Shown here: positions 43,709 to 57,152 of the stretch, piece after piece
Numbering within the stretch: the stretch's first letter is position 1
How the letters are laid out: each line of letters opens with the position of its first letter
DNA from: Buddleja alternifolia
Taxonomy: Eukaryota > Streptophyta > Magnoliopsida > Lamiales > Scrophulariaceae
Direction: 5' to 3'
DNA: 64,000 nucleotides
Assembly: GCA_019426215.1 (NCBI GenBank)
Contig: CM033408.1
Location: forward strand, 24,903,953-24,967,952
Position numbers and translations under genes: made by a program
The notes under the pieces: model-generated
Databases searched by the model: none
What the model was told of the DNA's origin: nothing
Seen by the model: the letters and a program-made list of their open reading frames with translations, nothing else

Positions 43709-44155
43709 GGAAAATTACATTTATCATCCCATAATTTTGTTTAATTTTGATCTCATTCGTTACATATTTCTCACATTTAATCCTATAACTTTCAAAATAT
43801 CTCATATTTAGTTCCAACCAAAGTTTCCATCCAAAATTTAACGGTCAACACCGTTAGTCAACTTTTTGACCGGTTTTTTCGTTTAGATTTGTGTATGAGT
43901 GACACATGATATTGAATCGAAATGTTGTGATAATTAATATAATATGTGTGTGAGTGCATTTGTGCACGAATTCTCCACCAAAAAAATAGGTTAAAAGGTT
44001 GACTAACGGAGTTGACCGTCAAATTTTGAATGAAAAATTCGGTTGGGACTAAATGTGAGATATTTTGATTATAGGATTAAATATGAGAAATTCGTAATGA
44101 ATGAGATCAAAATTGAACTAGGACAAAGTTATGGTACGAAAAATGCATTTTTTCC
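43709..44155. mobile_element. Mutator-type MITE with long inverted arms
   Basis: The 447-bp element starts GGAAAATTACATTTATC and ends as its inverted complement. The arms of about 180 bp pair imperfectly, sharing phrases such as CAATTTTGATCTCATTC (inverted) and a GACTAACGGAGTTGACCGT-type block. It has no coding capacity. The flanks TAAAATAGCT (43699-43708) and TAAAATAGCC (44156-44165) match at 9 of 10 positions, the 9-10 bp target duplication typical of Mutator-like elements. Confidence 0.82.
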
Positions 44156-44165
44156 TAAAATAGCC

Positions 44166-44559
44166 ATCACTAGCTAAAAAACATTTCATGAATGATGAAA
44201 AATGAGTAGAGAATATTATCTTGCCCACAATTTTATTTAACCTCGAATCAGCATTCTTACGTTTCATTAAAATGCTAATTTGAATCCCTTACTTTTGTCT
44301 TCTATCACAATGCAAAAATGACTTAATTTGACCCGCTAGATTGGATCGTTAAGGTTGTGTTTGGATGAATGAATTTGGATTTGGTAAGGAATTTGAAATG
44401 AATAGATTTGGAGTCCACACCATCCCTTGTTTGGCTAAATATATGGATTTATAAAAGTATTTCGAAATACATGGATTTCAATTTTATTATTTGGCTATAA
44501 ATCCTACAGCATTTGAAATCATTCAATATTTTATTTGATTTTTTATATAATTAATTGAT
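44166..44559. other. Unassigned sequence before the minisatellite
   Basis: No gene. A phrase GTTGTGTTTGGATGAATGAATTTGG near 44353 resembles the ends of some plant non-autonomous DNA transposons. I cannot find its partner end; the minisatellite follows directly. Confidence 0.4.
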
Positions 44560-46324
44560 ACACTACACACATTTTATACACTGCACACTTTTTACACACA
44601 CCGCACACTTTTCACACACACATAACACTTTTACACACACAACACACTTTTTACACACACACTACACAATTTTTACACACACTACACACTTCTTACACAC
44701 ACTACACACATTTACACACACTACACATATTTTACACACATTGCACATTTTTACACACATTTACACTACATATGTTTTACACATACTACACACATTTACA
44801 CACACTATATATTTTTTTACACACACTTCACACATTTACACACACACTACACACTTTTTACACACACTGTACACATTTACACACACTACACACATTACAA
44901 ATATTTACACACACCGCACACATTTACATACACTACACGCTTTTTACACACATTTACGCACACTACACAATTTTACATTCACTGCACATGTTTTACACAC
45001 ACAACACATATAATGCTTTTTACGCACACAACACATTTCTTTCACAAACTAAATACATTTACTCACACACTACTTATTTTTTATACACACCACACATTTA
45101 AACACACTACACACATTTACACACACTGCAAACATTTATGCACACTACAAACATTGTACACACTGAACACTTTTTACCCCACACTGCACACTTTTTACCC
45201 CACACTTCACACTTTTTACACACATAACTCACATTTACACACAATGCACAATTTTTTCACACACTAAACATATTTTACACACATTTACACACAGAATGCA
45301 CACTTTTACACACATTACACACTTTTTGCACACACATTTACACACACAACACACTTTTTACACATATCACATATTTACATTCACATTATACATTTTTCAC
45401 ACACACTATATACATTTACACACTTCTCACTACATATGTTTACACACACACTACACACTTTTAACACATATTTACACTCGCTACAAATATTGTATAGACA
45501 CTGCGCACATGTACACACACAACACATTTTTACACACATTGCAGTAGTGCACTAGTGTGTGTGAAAATGTGTATTGTGAGTAACAAGTGTGTAAAATGTG
45601 TGCAAGTTATAAGAATAGTGTGATTTGTATGTTTAAAAGTATAGTGTCTGTAAAAGGTGTGCTGTGTATATAAAAGGTGAGTGGTGTGTGTAAAAATTGC
45701 ATTGTGTGTGAAAATATATGCAGTGTGTGTAAAATATGTGCCTTGTGTTTGAAATTTGTGCAGTGTATATAAAACGTGTGTTGCATGTATAAAAATTGTG
45801 TAGGTTGTGTAAAAAGTATGTGTGTAAAATGTGTACCTTGTGTTTGAAATTTGTGCAGTGTATATTAAACGTGTGCTGCATGTATAAAAATTGTGTAGTT
45901 TGTGTAAAAAGTATGTGTTTAAAAATGTGCATTGTGAGTAACAAGTGTGTAAAATGTGTGCAACTTATAGAAATAGTGTGATTTGTAAGTTTAAAGGTAT
46001 AGTGAGTGTAAAAGGTGTGTTGTGTATGTAAAAGGTGAGTAGTGTGTGTAAAAATTGTATTGTGTGTGAAATTATGTACAGTGTGTGTAAAATATGTTCA
46101 TTGTGTGCGAAATTTATGCAGTGTATATAAAAAGTGTGTTGCATGTGTACATATTGTGCAGTTTGTATAAAAATATGTGCATTGTGTGTGAAAATGTGAG
46201 TAGTGTGTGTAAAAATATGGAGTGTGTGTAAAAAATGTGTTGTGTGTGTAAAAAGTATGCATTGTGTGTGAAAATATATGCAGTGTATGTAAAATTATGT
46301 TGCGTGTGTAAAAAGTATGGTGTG
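44560..46324. repeat. Degenerate minisatellite with a central strand reversal
   Basis: From about 44560 to 45545 the plus strand is a degenerate array of units like TACACACACTACACACTTTT. From about 45556 to 46324 it becomes the reverse complement type, GTGTGTGTAAAAAGTGTG. The turning point is near 45541-45560. The whole block is therefore a large imperfect inverted repeat of about 1.76 kb. Long Thr/His- or Cys-rich ORFs within it are by-products of the repeat. The right edge is the LTR end of E5. Confidence 0.85.
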
Positions 46325-49300
46325 TATTGGTCTCAAGTGGCATACGAAAAGGGTCTAGAAAAGGGATTGAATAGACCCTGAAGTTCTTTTCGATACTTCA
46401 AAGAAATTTTTGCCACAAAATATTTTAAACACTTTAAAAGCTAAGTGCTTAATGGAGATAACTTAGACTTAGTGATTTTGCAATTACCAAAGTAGGGCAA
46501 CTGTTAGATCACTTAATCAGGATTAGCACAGCGAAAGTGATTTTGATTACTTAACGTTCGGTTTATCAATTAGTCGCTTGACTGATTTTAATGCTTTTAA
46601 AGAATGGTATGCAGATGATAAGGAAAGCAACAAAATAGCAAAGTAAATGACACAAGATATGAGAGGTTCACTAGGTGATGTACTCCCCACTACGTTCTTC
46701 TTCTCCTTTGCACTTGGAGGAATTTACTAGATGATACTCAAAGTCTTCACAAAGATGACTTCTACAAATGGTGAATAACAACAAAGATGATCTTGAGCTC
46801 CTTGATCACACAGACTTCAACTCTGCTTAGATCTCTTCTCAACAAGCTTCTTTCACCCAGATATAGTGCTTGATCTTCAACTTCTTCTTCACACAGATAA
46901 AGAGGTTGAGGGTTTTGTTACTAGGATTTGTTTGATTAAGAAGTTCATACAACTTGGAATATTGACACGCTAAAAGCTAACGTGCTATAATAGCAAGTGC
47001 ACTAGTCGTGTGTAGTAATAAAAATGGACGAGAAGCCCGGATTGTCGAACCACAAGGACTTGAATTCTAGTTTACGATTTTATAACAACAAAGATCAATA
47101 CAATAAAGGTAAAATGAGTGTGAAACGCGTAAGATAAGAACAAGGTTGCACAAGTGATTTAAAACCAATTATAAAGGGAGACTAAGGCACATGCTAGGTC
47201 CAAATTGATCAAATATACTTATAAAGTCTCTTGTTGTAGAATTACTCTTATATTGTTATGGTGAGAGCTCCGAGGGTAGAGAATAACCGATGTCTCGCGT
47301 ATAAACTCCGATGCTTAGATCGTGATTTCCCAAATATTCCTATTCGGAAATCTAACCACTAAACATGCATTAACGTACTAGAGTTCACTCGATTAGAATC
47401 GAACAACTTCACCCGGGAATCTTTACCTATGTCTAGGGCAATTCCTCATTAGTTGCGGGTCATGATGTGAATTTCTTGCACCCTAAGTTAATTTTCTCCC
47501 GAAATATCAACCTAGGCATAAGATTCTAACATATAGTGATCAAGTATATGCAAGATAGGTAAAAACACAAATTCACATCACATAACAATATAAGTATAAC
47601 CTCAACAATCATCTATTATAAGCATATATCACAATTTGACCTTACATGGCCTTAGTCTTATGAATTTAGTTCATGATAGATATTATGAAAAACAATAATG
47701 AATAAATACACATGTTCATAGACATGAGTGAAATGAAAAGGCTATAAAAACTCCCTCTAATGTGATAGATGATGGCCCCTTGATTGGAGCTTCAATTCCT
47801 AGCTTTCTCCTCTTAGAATGATGAAGAATGGTGATGAATGAAGCTTGAGGACCTGTTCCTCCTCCTCCTCTCCTCCAAGAATCTGAAATTGATAGTGAAT
47901 GATGAAGAGTATGGGTTCCCCCTCCTTTTATAGCCAAAATTCCACTAAAGTATGTATTAAGAATTCTCATTAAAGTTCCCCAATGAGAATTCCACCTAAG
48001 GTGATGCTTAAAGTTTGGCTTTTAAGATTCCAACCAGCTAAAAAATGCTAAACTTTTGGCCCTTAAGAATTCCACCAAGCATAACCATGTGAAAACTTCA
48101 ACAAAACACATGCATGCTGCCATTTTCTTGCTTTCCAGCGCAGTCTTAGTAGTTTCCTCATAAAATTCTCCACCGATCTCCAAATTGGATGATTCAAGTC
48201 CCCATGTTCAGATACAACATAGATCTACAACTTTCCAGAAGGACATTTTGTCCACTTCGGTCTCTAAGTATACCTAACTTACGTTTCAACATGGAGGTTG
48301 TTTCTGATTTGGCGCCCATAAAGTAAATCTACCAAGAAACACACTTATGACAACCCCTCAACACATGTGCTGAATTATGGCCAAAAGTGATTCTTACCCA
48401 TCATATAATGCTGGAATTTAGGCTGAAAAGTAGTAACATTCGGACTATCCATGCCTAGGCATGACTAGGAGGGCGTTGGGACGTATCTTCGCACATGTAC
48501 TTCTCTGTTCGGCGCAGCAATCGTATTTCCTTCACAATTATCTCTATAGACCTCCGATTTGGATGTTTCAAGTTTCCATTTGAAGCTAAGACATACATCT
48601 AAAACTTTGTAGAAGGAAACTTTGTCTAAGTCGGTCTCAAAATGTACGGAATTATCGCTCGAATGTGGTAGGAGATGCATTAACCGCCTAGGTGTTGAAA
48701 AACATGCTTGAACTTGTTTTGTACATCGTTTTTCTTCCCTTTTCTTCATGTATTCTCATTTATTACCTGTATTCACTTAACACACCTATTAAATGCAAAT
48801 GTGACATGATTTAAGCAATAAGTGAATCCAAATCATAAGAATTACGGTCTTAAAAACACGTAAAAACACCTCATATCAAATACCTCAATAATAATGTAGG
48901 GTTCTTCTAAGGAAGATATTTGAGATATTGGTGATTGTCTATGGGAATATATGAGAAGTTTGAAGGATTTGAATATGAAGATTTAAAAGCTTTTCTTGGA
49001 AGAATTTTTGACTTGAAATTCAGCAAAGGGTATTGCAATTTTAGCTTAAATAAATGTTCACATGTGTGTATTCTTGTATTTAGGGTTTGCTGAATAGTCC
49101 TATTTATAGGCAATTCTTGGGAAAAGTGTCCATTAGACACATGTGCTGGCGCATGCCTTTCACTCGAGCGAGTGGAACAACTTCCATATTGAAATCCCTG
49201 AAATTCTGCTACAAGGATTAGATGTGGCAGACTTGAACTATGACAGTTAAGTCAAGGTGGCTTGTCCGTACGTCAATAGTCCTTATCACATTTAATGCTC

Positions 49301-49730
49301 TTATGATAAGAACATTAAATGCATTTGAATTTATTTCTCGTTGGAAATAAATGCCTGTTATTGATTGCTTTAAGTCCCTCTTGACTTCAAATATTTATTT
49401 CAGGTGAATCTTGTCGCCTGGAATGCTGATTCTTAAATCCTGAAATGTCTTCAATGTTTGACGGACGCTTAAAACAATCTTGATCTTCTTTTGACTTCAG
49501 ACATCGATCTTCAACTTTATCTTTTATAGATTCATCTAGAATTCTGCCATCGATTAAGTTTCCAATACTTAGTCTAAAATCTACAAAGCTAAAAACCAAG
49601 CCTAACAAATAATAAGCTGTCAATGCTTATACAGGTTTTCTATAAGAGCATAAACTTATATTTTTTTGGGGTCTAACATAAAAATCCTATCTTGTCATAA
49701 TCAAAACTTCGAACATGAAATTTTCTAATA
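46325..49730 (-). repeat. E5 3' LTR, enlarged by solo LTR B
   Basis: On the minus strand it starts TATTAGAAAATTTCATG (compare TGTTAGGAATTTCATG in E3) and ends GCCACTTGAGACCAATA (compare GGGACCAACA). The TATA box TATAAATAG lies at 49100-49108 on the minus strand. The interruption 46963-48878 is a solo LTR. Confidence 0.85.
46963..48878 (-). repeat. Solo LTR B inserted in the E5 3' LTR
   Basis: It begins TGACACGCTAAAAGC and ends CATATCA, with the duplication AATAT (46958-46962) and AATAC (48879-48883). The first ~100 bases resemble solo LTR A (TGACACG, then AGCAAG, ACTAG, TCGTGT, AGTA). The minus-strand TATA box at about 47926-47932 sets the orientation. No coding region is seen. Confidence 0.78.
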
Positions 49731-49747
49731 CTTTTCCCTTTTTGATG
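49731..49747 (-). other. E5 polypurine tract
   Basis: On the minus strand ATCAAAAAGGGAAAAG lies directly before the 3' LTR, as in E3. Confidence 0.82.
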
Positions 49748-49893
49748 GCGTCAAGACTTTAACTCTTTTATAGTTCAAGAGTTAGACAAAAGCCAAAAGA
49801 TATTATAAATCAGCGTTACAAATTTAGTTGAGTTGGCTAAAGTTAGATTAGGTTCAACAAGATGTTTCAATGTAAAACATTCATTCATACATA

Positions 49894-52800
49894 TCAATTG
49901 AGCATACATGTTTTACACTGAAAATAAAACGATACCAAAAAAAAATATAAGATAAGCTTCAATTTCTTTTGCTGTCGCTTAGCTACTTCACGTTGGTCAC
50001 CCTTAAAGATTTCTCTTGCAAGGTCTGGAAGGATTCTATCGATGTCTATTGTAGCTGTATGGCATTCTTCGTTATAGTCATCTCTATGAGCTTTAGCACT
50101 TTCTCTGAATTCCAGCAATCTCTCAACCCATTCTTTTGATTGAATGCTAAGCTTCCTAATGAGATCCTGATATATGTCTCGGACCTTGTCATTTGATGGT
50201 TTTCAATTGAGTTGGTCTTCTTCAAAGGAGCAGCATATGGGTGAAAACCTATTCCTTCAAGGAATTCAACATCGATGTCGGGGAGCCTATGCCTTTACTT
50301 GAAATATCTTGGCTAGCGCGTTTTGGTATCCTTTTTTTAAGGCTTTTGACTTCATCAAACATTGCGCGCCAATTTTTATATCAGTTTTTGAATCAGCTTT
50401 GGCTTTTGGTTCTTCCCCCTTCTTGACATCGTCAAAGCATGAATAACTGTCATGTCAGTACAGAGAAGTTTGACTTCATCCACAAGCAGGGCAACTTGAT
50501 CAGCGATACTTTGAGTGATTGAGTTGGATTGATTATGTCACTCGGTATCAGCAGTAGCGTTAACAGCTAGAGATTGGTTGATTAATGAGTAAGTCCTTCT
50601 ATCAGCGGACAGACTTTGTTAAAGACCGTTATGGAGCACTGAAGGGCTTTATTTCTAACTTCCCTTATCCAAGTGTCCTTCATTCCTTGACTGCAATCCG
50701 CATTCTGATTTTCAGTTCTAGAACAGGAACCCTGAATTTATGTAAGGGAATTCCTGGTCGCTTTCTTGAAGTCTTTGGCCTCAGGATCACTATATAACTC
50801 GGAACGCTCAGAGGAGGACTCAAGTCCATAGGAGTTAGAAACTGCATCTTTTCCCTTGGTGGGATCTCTGATAAGTGGTTCCTCGATTTCAGCGACATCT
50901 AGAATTGCTTTGTCCATTGATTCAGTTGCAGCGTCAATCTGCACAACTTCCACTGCAAGTGACTCTTCTTCTACTGGAGCGCTTGGAAGATCTGTCATTT
51001 CAACGTCTGTCTTACCAGGAGTCTCATCTACTTGCATTTTTGTAATGACCACAGAAGAAGGTTTTGGTACAGGGATGACCCAGATTGTTCCAATCACTTC
51101 TATGTTGTGCCTCAGACTAAGATAGTGAGTCCGTGGAATAAAGAAGAGAGTGTCTTTGAGCTGCTCTGTACTGAACGCTAGATCAACATCTTCCGAAATT
51201 ATCACTCCTGAGATGTATGAATTGAAGTAGTCCATAAGGTACGACATGAGTGAGGGCTTGGGCAAGCATTGGATCCAGTAGCTGAATTGATGAAATAATT
51301 TGAGCCACGCGGATATTCTTTTCAAGGAATAAGACAGGAAGCAAATTGTAGCCTCTGAACTCACTAAAACCATAGTATTGGTTGAAAGTGATGTCCATCA
51401 ACTGGGCATTCTTAATTACTGCTCTTCTTTCGCTGTGTAATTCCTCATTTTCAAAAGTCAGAATCATGTGCGCTTCACTTACCCTGGGATCTTCATCATG
51501 TTTGTTAGTGAAAGCCTCTTCAGAGTCATTTATAAATGTACCCATAATGATATGATGAAGAGCATTCCGAATGTAACGCCCAATGCCTTGTCTAGTAAGG
51601 CAAATATCTCACATTCCAAACTAGCTCTTGACGCTGATTGAAACCCTCTTTACCTATACTCGATCCCAAAATCAAACAGCAATGGGTACCGCATCATTTC
51701 GTTGATAGAATATCGGTGCAATACAAATTCCTCTGCCCATTTGGATGCATCAGCGATCCAACGCATTCCAACCTTAGCAGCCTTTCATCTGTCCCTTTTG
51801 GCTTTGACTAACATTTCAAATTTTTCACGTTCAATCTTGAAGTCGTCGGACCAGACTGTTGTTAAGTATTCTTGGGCATCTTCTTCTACCCAAGTATTGA
51901 TCAGATTGGGACGCTCACCAACCATTGGTACCTTTCCTTTCCACAGCAATAAGGGTCTTTGAGAAAGAGTGTTCTGAGGAGACAGAACAATTTTCGGCTT
52001 AGCTGAGTACCTAATAGTGTTAAGCAATTCTTCATCGGGATCCTTAAGCCTACCTGAGATGTTGGAATTTTTTAAGATGATTTTACTTTAGTGAGGAGGA
52101 AAATTAACTTAAGAATGACAGCCAGTCAAAGCAAATTGCTTGGTTTCAAAATCAGCAACATTGTGCTGAGGAGACTGAATGTATCCCAACTTGGATTTCA
52201 AACGCTTCTTTGTGCTGAGACTTAGATCTACCAACATCTCAAATACGACAAGTTTCTTGGCATCTGACAAGAGAGGGTCGTGGAGAGTTGATTGAAAGGT
52301 GGTCTCCATGTCAACCATCTAATTTGTATTGTTTTCTCTCCATGCACAATAGAATTCCAATTCGTAATCATAGCCTCTTGGAAAGAAATCAATCACTGAA
52401 GGAGAAGGAGGAGGAGGAGGATTTGGTGTAGGGACAATTAGGGCCACTTCTGTCAACTGCTCAGCTTCCACAGTCACTTCCCTAGTTGGAGAAATCTCAA
52501 TGTCAAGTAGAACTTGGGCTATTTCTTGTGCGATGTCCGCCACAGATGTCAGATTGACATCTAACTCCATTTCAACTTTTGGTGGGAAAATTGCCTCAGC
52601 ATCATCAGAAATTGGAGCTGAAAGATAAAGGGTTTAAGAAAAGAAAGTTTTCTACTTAGTAGAATTTTCACTTAGAAAGAGAGACGCTTACCCTAAAGAC
52701 TTGACTCGATGTTAATGATCTCAACTGGTTCATTCGGAATGGATTGTTCCTCATCCTCAAGCTCCATAGACACTTGTTCCACTAGAACAATGGTTGTGAT

Positions 52801-54270
52801 GGGTGCAGCAAGAATTGGTATATTCCTAGCAGTGACTGTTTCTACTACATATTGCATCCCATCCAAATGAGCTGAAAGGTTTTTATCCTAGCGTTAGAAA
52901 AGAGAAACTAACTAAGGAAAGGATAGTGTGCTTAAAAGAATTAAAAGCACTTACCCTGATCGCTAATCTAAGTGGGCTCTGAAGTTGGATTAGCTTTAGG
53001 CTCTGCAGATTCTTTAGCTTGTGCTGGACACTTTGTGCGGGCACCCAAGCATCTAGAGGAGAGATAGTTTCATTTAGCATAGGATTATCAGGTTGAGCGA
53101 TATCCATTTCTACATCCCCGGGAACAATAGTGGGTTCATGGGGCCCTGATTGGGCTGATGGAAGAGCGTTATCCATGGCCACATATTTTGAAATAGATGA
53201 CTACTTGCGAGCTAGCGGTACATCTTCTTCTTCATCCTCAGATTCAGGGGTGTAAATGAAAGCAGGAGGAGGACAAGGGGGCTTTTGAGGATAAGGGGAT
53301 CGCTATTTTTTCTCCTTCTTTGATCTCTCTGACTTCTTTGACGGCTCAGCATCAGTCTTGGAGACCTTTATTTTTGGTCGCTTGATGATCACTTCATCAG
53401 GTGTATCCACTGAGAAATTCGTTTGTTCCTAAGTGTCACCTTGAATTCTACGCAGAGCCGCGAGTCGCTCTCTTTCTTTAATGGGAATAGCTGCACCATC
53501 CCTTTGCTTTGGGTTTAGCAACTCAGCGATCATTTTATCTTCTTAGAATTTGAGTGCTGGGATATCAGTTCCTGCTGTTTTAAGGAAATCTCAAGTGTTC
53601 AATAAGTAACTAAAAACTATCCCATAAGGCTTGGGATGGACAGATTTCTTTAGCGCTTCCTTGATGCGATTAAAAACGTACAATGACCAGTTTATTTTGA
53701 TCTTTCGGGTGATAGAGATCATCATCCGATACTGGTGATGAGGGATCTTGTCGAAAGATCCCTTCTGCACTCAATCATCTTAGCACAAAGATCAGCAAGA
53801 ATGGCATATTCACCCTTCATGTCATTCTTTTTGAAGTCTGGCTCATAGTCACCAGCTTTAAATCTCTTGACAACTTCCCAGACCTTGGTGATGTCACCCA
53901 TTTTCACTTTTGACAAGGCATCCTTCATTTGATAGTCTAAGAATTCCAGAAATCAATTTGGGTATAAGGATGAATGGTTTGGAAGCAAAGGAAAATTTAT
54001 GAGTGATGGAGTTTCCATCCTCAGCAATAACAGCATTATCATAGAAGGATTTGGGTTCCTCCTCATGATATTTGGAAAAAGAACTTAGAAAGGTTTTGAG
54101 CCTAGATTCTTCAACTAGGGTAAGGATTTCCCTCATTGAAAGTTTTGATTGGCAAAGAGATAGTCCCAGTTTACCAAGAACTCTTCATTAATAACGGCAT
54201 GTTTGTCCTTCTTAGATCTTGAAGGATTCTCAACAGCAGATTTGGAATAGGGAGTTTTTCGTGATGCCAT
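49894..54270 (-). pseudogene. E5 accessory ORF after pol, badly broken
   Basis: The start MASRKTPYSKSAVENPS lies at 54270 on the minus strand. A region near 51790-52027 reads LLLWKGKVPMVGERPNLI and matches LRLWKNKAVHASERLESL of the E3 ORF. Another, near 53722-53928, reads YAILADLCAKMIECR and matches YKLLADFCSKIIECR. The product is split over all three frames by many stops. Long Pro/Glu/Val-rich stretches lie between, as in E3. This confirms that the ORF is a stable part of the lineage and not a captured fragment of one element. Confidence 0.7.
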
Positions 54271-55084
54271 TGAAGATAAAGGTTGAGAGCTTTTAACAGA
54301 GAAAGGAAGTCTTTTTGCCTTAGGAAATTTTTGCAGAGAGAATTATGAAAGTAGCGAAGAATCTCGGTAAAATTGAAGAGTATTTAAATGAAATGGAAAA
54401 AAGTAACCTCTCATATGCTCTGATAATGGCCACATGTAAAAGCATTAAATTTGTGTCGTTTATCCTTAAATTCGGATGTTAAAGATAGAAATATTTTAGG
54501 TAATTGCATATGGTAAAAATAAAATAACATAATTTGAGATCTGCAATTACTTTTTCAAAAAGTTTGAAATTTTTTAAATTTTCAGTATGAACTGTATGCG
54601 CCTGTTGGTACACTGACACGTACTTAGGCATGCACATACACTAAATCGCCTATTTTAGATACGTATAATTACCCGCCATTTTGATTTGATAGGATCGCGT
54701 GGGAAGTGATCAAAATGGCATCTTTTAGACTTATCCACACGTTACCTTTAGCGATTAAAACAATGCCAGTTTTTGAAATATTTTACTTAGCGATGAAAGG
54801 GATTGTTTCAGCGCTAAGTTAACCTCTTTTGAAGAACTAATGAACACTAAGAATAAAATTCGATTAATAAGCATTCAATTTATATGCATAAATTTAAGCG
54901 CTGAGATCAATGCAAAATTTTTAAATCATAATTTTTTCTCATTGACGCTCACTGGCTTGAATAAGTACATTTTTAAGGTTCCCCCTAAATTTGATAACGT
55001 ATTTCAGTTTTGAAAGGCATTTTGAAATAAATATAAGGTGGATTCCCCCTAAATTATATGCCTACTGAAGGTATGATGCTTCAT
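54271..55084 (-). other. E5 spacer between pol and accessory ORF
   Basis: Non-coding. It carries the two conserved TTTAGGGGG-type motifs on the minus strand (54979-54991 and 55041-55055), in the same place as in E3. Confidence 0.65.
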
Positions 55085-56204
55085 GATTAAGTGTTTAAAT
55101 CAAATATTACCTAATTTAGTTCTCAAAATAAGAAAGCGTTGTTCATCAAGCACTTTGGTGAAGATATCTACCAATTGTTTGTCAGTTCCAATAAAATGCA
55201 TGGAGATATCTTTCTTCTGAACGTGGTCACACAAGAAATGATAGCGAATGTCAATGTGTTTAGTTCTGTAATGAAGAACGGGGTTTTGAGTCATAGCCAA
55301 GGCACTGTGGTTACAATGGATATGGATAGGACCTAGGATGATACCATAATATCTAAGTTATTGCCTTATCCAAAGAATTTGTACACAACAACTACCAGCG
55401 GCTACATACTCTGCCTTAGTGGTAGAAGTTGCTATGGACATGTACCACTTGTAATTTTTTCTATCACCAAAAAGTTGACATGTACCACTTGTAATTTTTT
55501 CTATCAATTTTGCATCCTGCAAAATCTGCGTCTGAATAACCAATTAGTTCAAAAGGAGAGTCTCATGGATATCATAAGCCCATATTTTATGTGTCTTTTA
55601 GGTATGTAAGGATTCTCTTGGTAGCAATTAAATGTGATTCTTTAGGATCAACTTGAAAGCGTGCACACATGCATACCAAAAATATAATATCAGGTTTACT
55701 AGCGGTTAGATAAAGAAGTGATCCAATTATAATTCTATAATCAGTGATATCAATTTTCTTCCCACTTCCATCTTTATCTATCTTAGCGTTTAGCTCATTG
55801 AAATCTTTGAAGATGATGTATTTTCCATACTAAATTTCTTAATCAAGTCACGTGTATATTTAGCTTGGTTTATAAATATGTCATTAGGGAGTTGTTTAAC
55901 TTGTAATCCTAAGAAAAAAGTTAATTCACCCATCATGCTCATTTCAAATTGTTCTTGTATCATTTTCCAAAATTTCTCACACAATCGCTTAGTAGTAGAT
56001 CCAAATAAAATATCATCAACATAAATTTGGACTAAGAGAATATCTTCATCATTGGTAATTATAAATAGCATTGTATCAACGCTTCCTTTTGAAAAACCTT
56101 TACCAATGAAAAAAATAGAGAGAGTGTCATACCATGCTCGTGGTGCTTGCTTAAGGCCATAAAGTGCCATATCTCGCTTGTACAACATACTTTTACCATG
56201 ATAG
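55085..56204 (-). pseudogene. E5 RT end and RNase H (downstream of the E6 insertion)
   Basis: From 56204 downward the minus strand reads [14 protein letters not shown], an intact YVDDILFGS near 56000 and a long RT thumb to about 55790. RNase H follows with broken pieces: STTKAEYVAAGSCC near 55400, HIDIRYHFLCDHVQ near 55230 and DIFTKVLDEQRFL near 55130. A 30-bp tandem duplication (55437-55466 and 55477-55506) disrupts the RNase H frame. Confidence 0.85.
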
Positions 56205-57150
56205 TGTTAGTGTGTATGCCCTCAAATGCCATAAAGAGGATAGATTTATAGGGCATTAACTTGTAACAAAACAATATCTTTTTGTAATATAAGGCATTAT
56301 TGTGTTGTTTTCTTATAGGCGTTTGTAAGGTTTTCATAAACAACGTCCTTGATAATAAGGTAAACCTTCAACTTCCTATGGGTTAGGAAGAATGACACAT
56401 GAAGAGTTTGATCCTTATTATCTAAATTTGATTCGCAAGTCAAAGAAAGTATAGACTGGACATCAATACAGAATAGAGACTTGTATGATGTAAGTTTTTT
56501 ACGGAGAAAGTGTCAGTCAATCACTATGGGAATGGTAGTGGGAACTTATATCATAGACATCTCAATTGGACTGATATGTTCAAACACGACTCGCATCGGT
56601 TTTGTCGCATGGGTTTTCACTCACTGACAGCCAATGACATAAACCGATAAGTTGTGATAAGTACACGTGAACCTTAGACCTGAGCAATCAAGTTGAAGAT
56701 GTACTTGTGACATAAAGCCTTTCATTAGAGCATTAGATCCAATTCACCCACTGGTGGGGTCGACCTCGAAGTGCGAATTAATGGGCAAGTGGCAGTCTTA
56801 ACGGATTGGCAAAATGGGATTTATTCTCTCATAAGTGAATGAGCTAAATATCCTATGCAGTCATGAATGAATGCGATCAAAAGTCTTTGGCCAAAGCATA
56901 AAGAGATACTCATGTTAGACATGAAGAGATACTCAATGACATCGATTCATTATGAGCTAAGCATATGGTCAAGTCCTGTGAGTTTGACTAAACCATGACT
57001 CTCACTTGACTGGGATATATGAATAAAAGGTTTATACTCGTACAGTATTCATAGCGTATAAGGTTTGGAATGATGCTATTCATTCATTCTCAATTGGGAT
57101 ACGATGTGAGCCACGAGTCTGGCTAGGTGTTACTCACATCCTCTTGGATT
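56205..57150 (+). repeat. E6 5' LTR, truncated
   Basis: It matches 59792-60735 of the E6 3' LTR and ends after CACATCCTCTTGGATTT. The remaining part of the LTR and about 4 kb of internal sequence are missing. Confidence 0.88.
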
Positions 57151-57152
57151 TA

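Noticed and set aside
44555..46343. Long Thr/His-rich and Tyr/His-rich ORFs on both strands
   Set aside because: They are translations of the degenerate ACAC/GTGT minisatellite and have no domain or stable frame.
48465..48749. Minus-strand ORF of 94 residues inside solo LTR B
   Set aside because: LTRs of this kind are not expected to code, and the ORF shows no domain. Solo LTR A shows no obvious counterpart.
50856..51125. Plus-strand Ser/Thr-rich ORF
   Set aside because: It is the antisense of the E5 accessory ORF, which reads better on the minus strand and matches E3.
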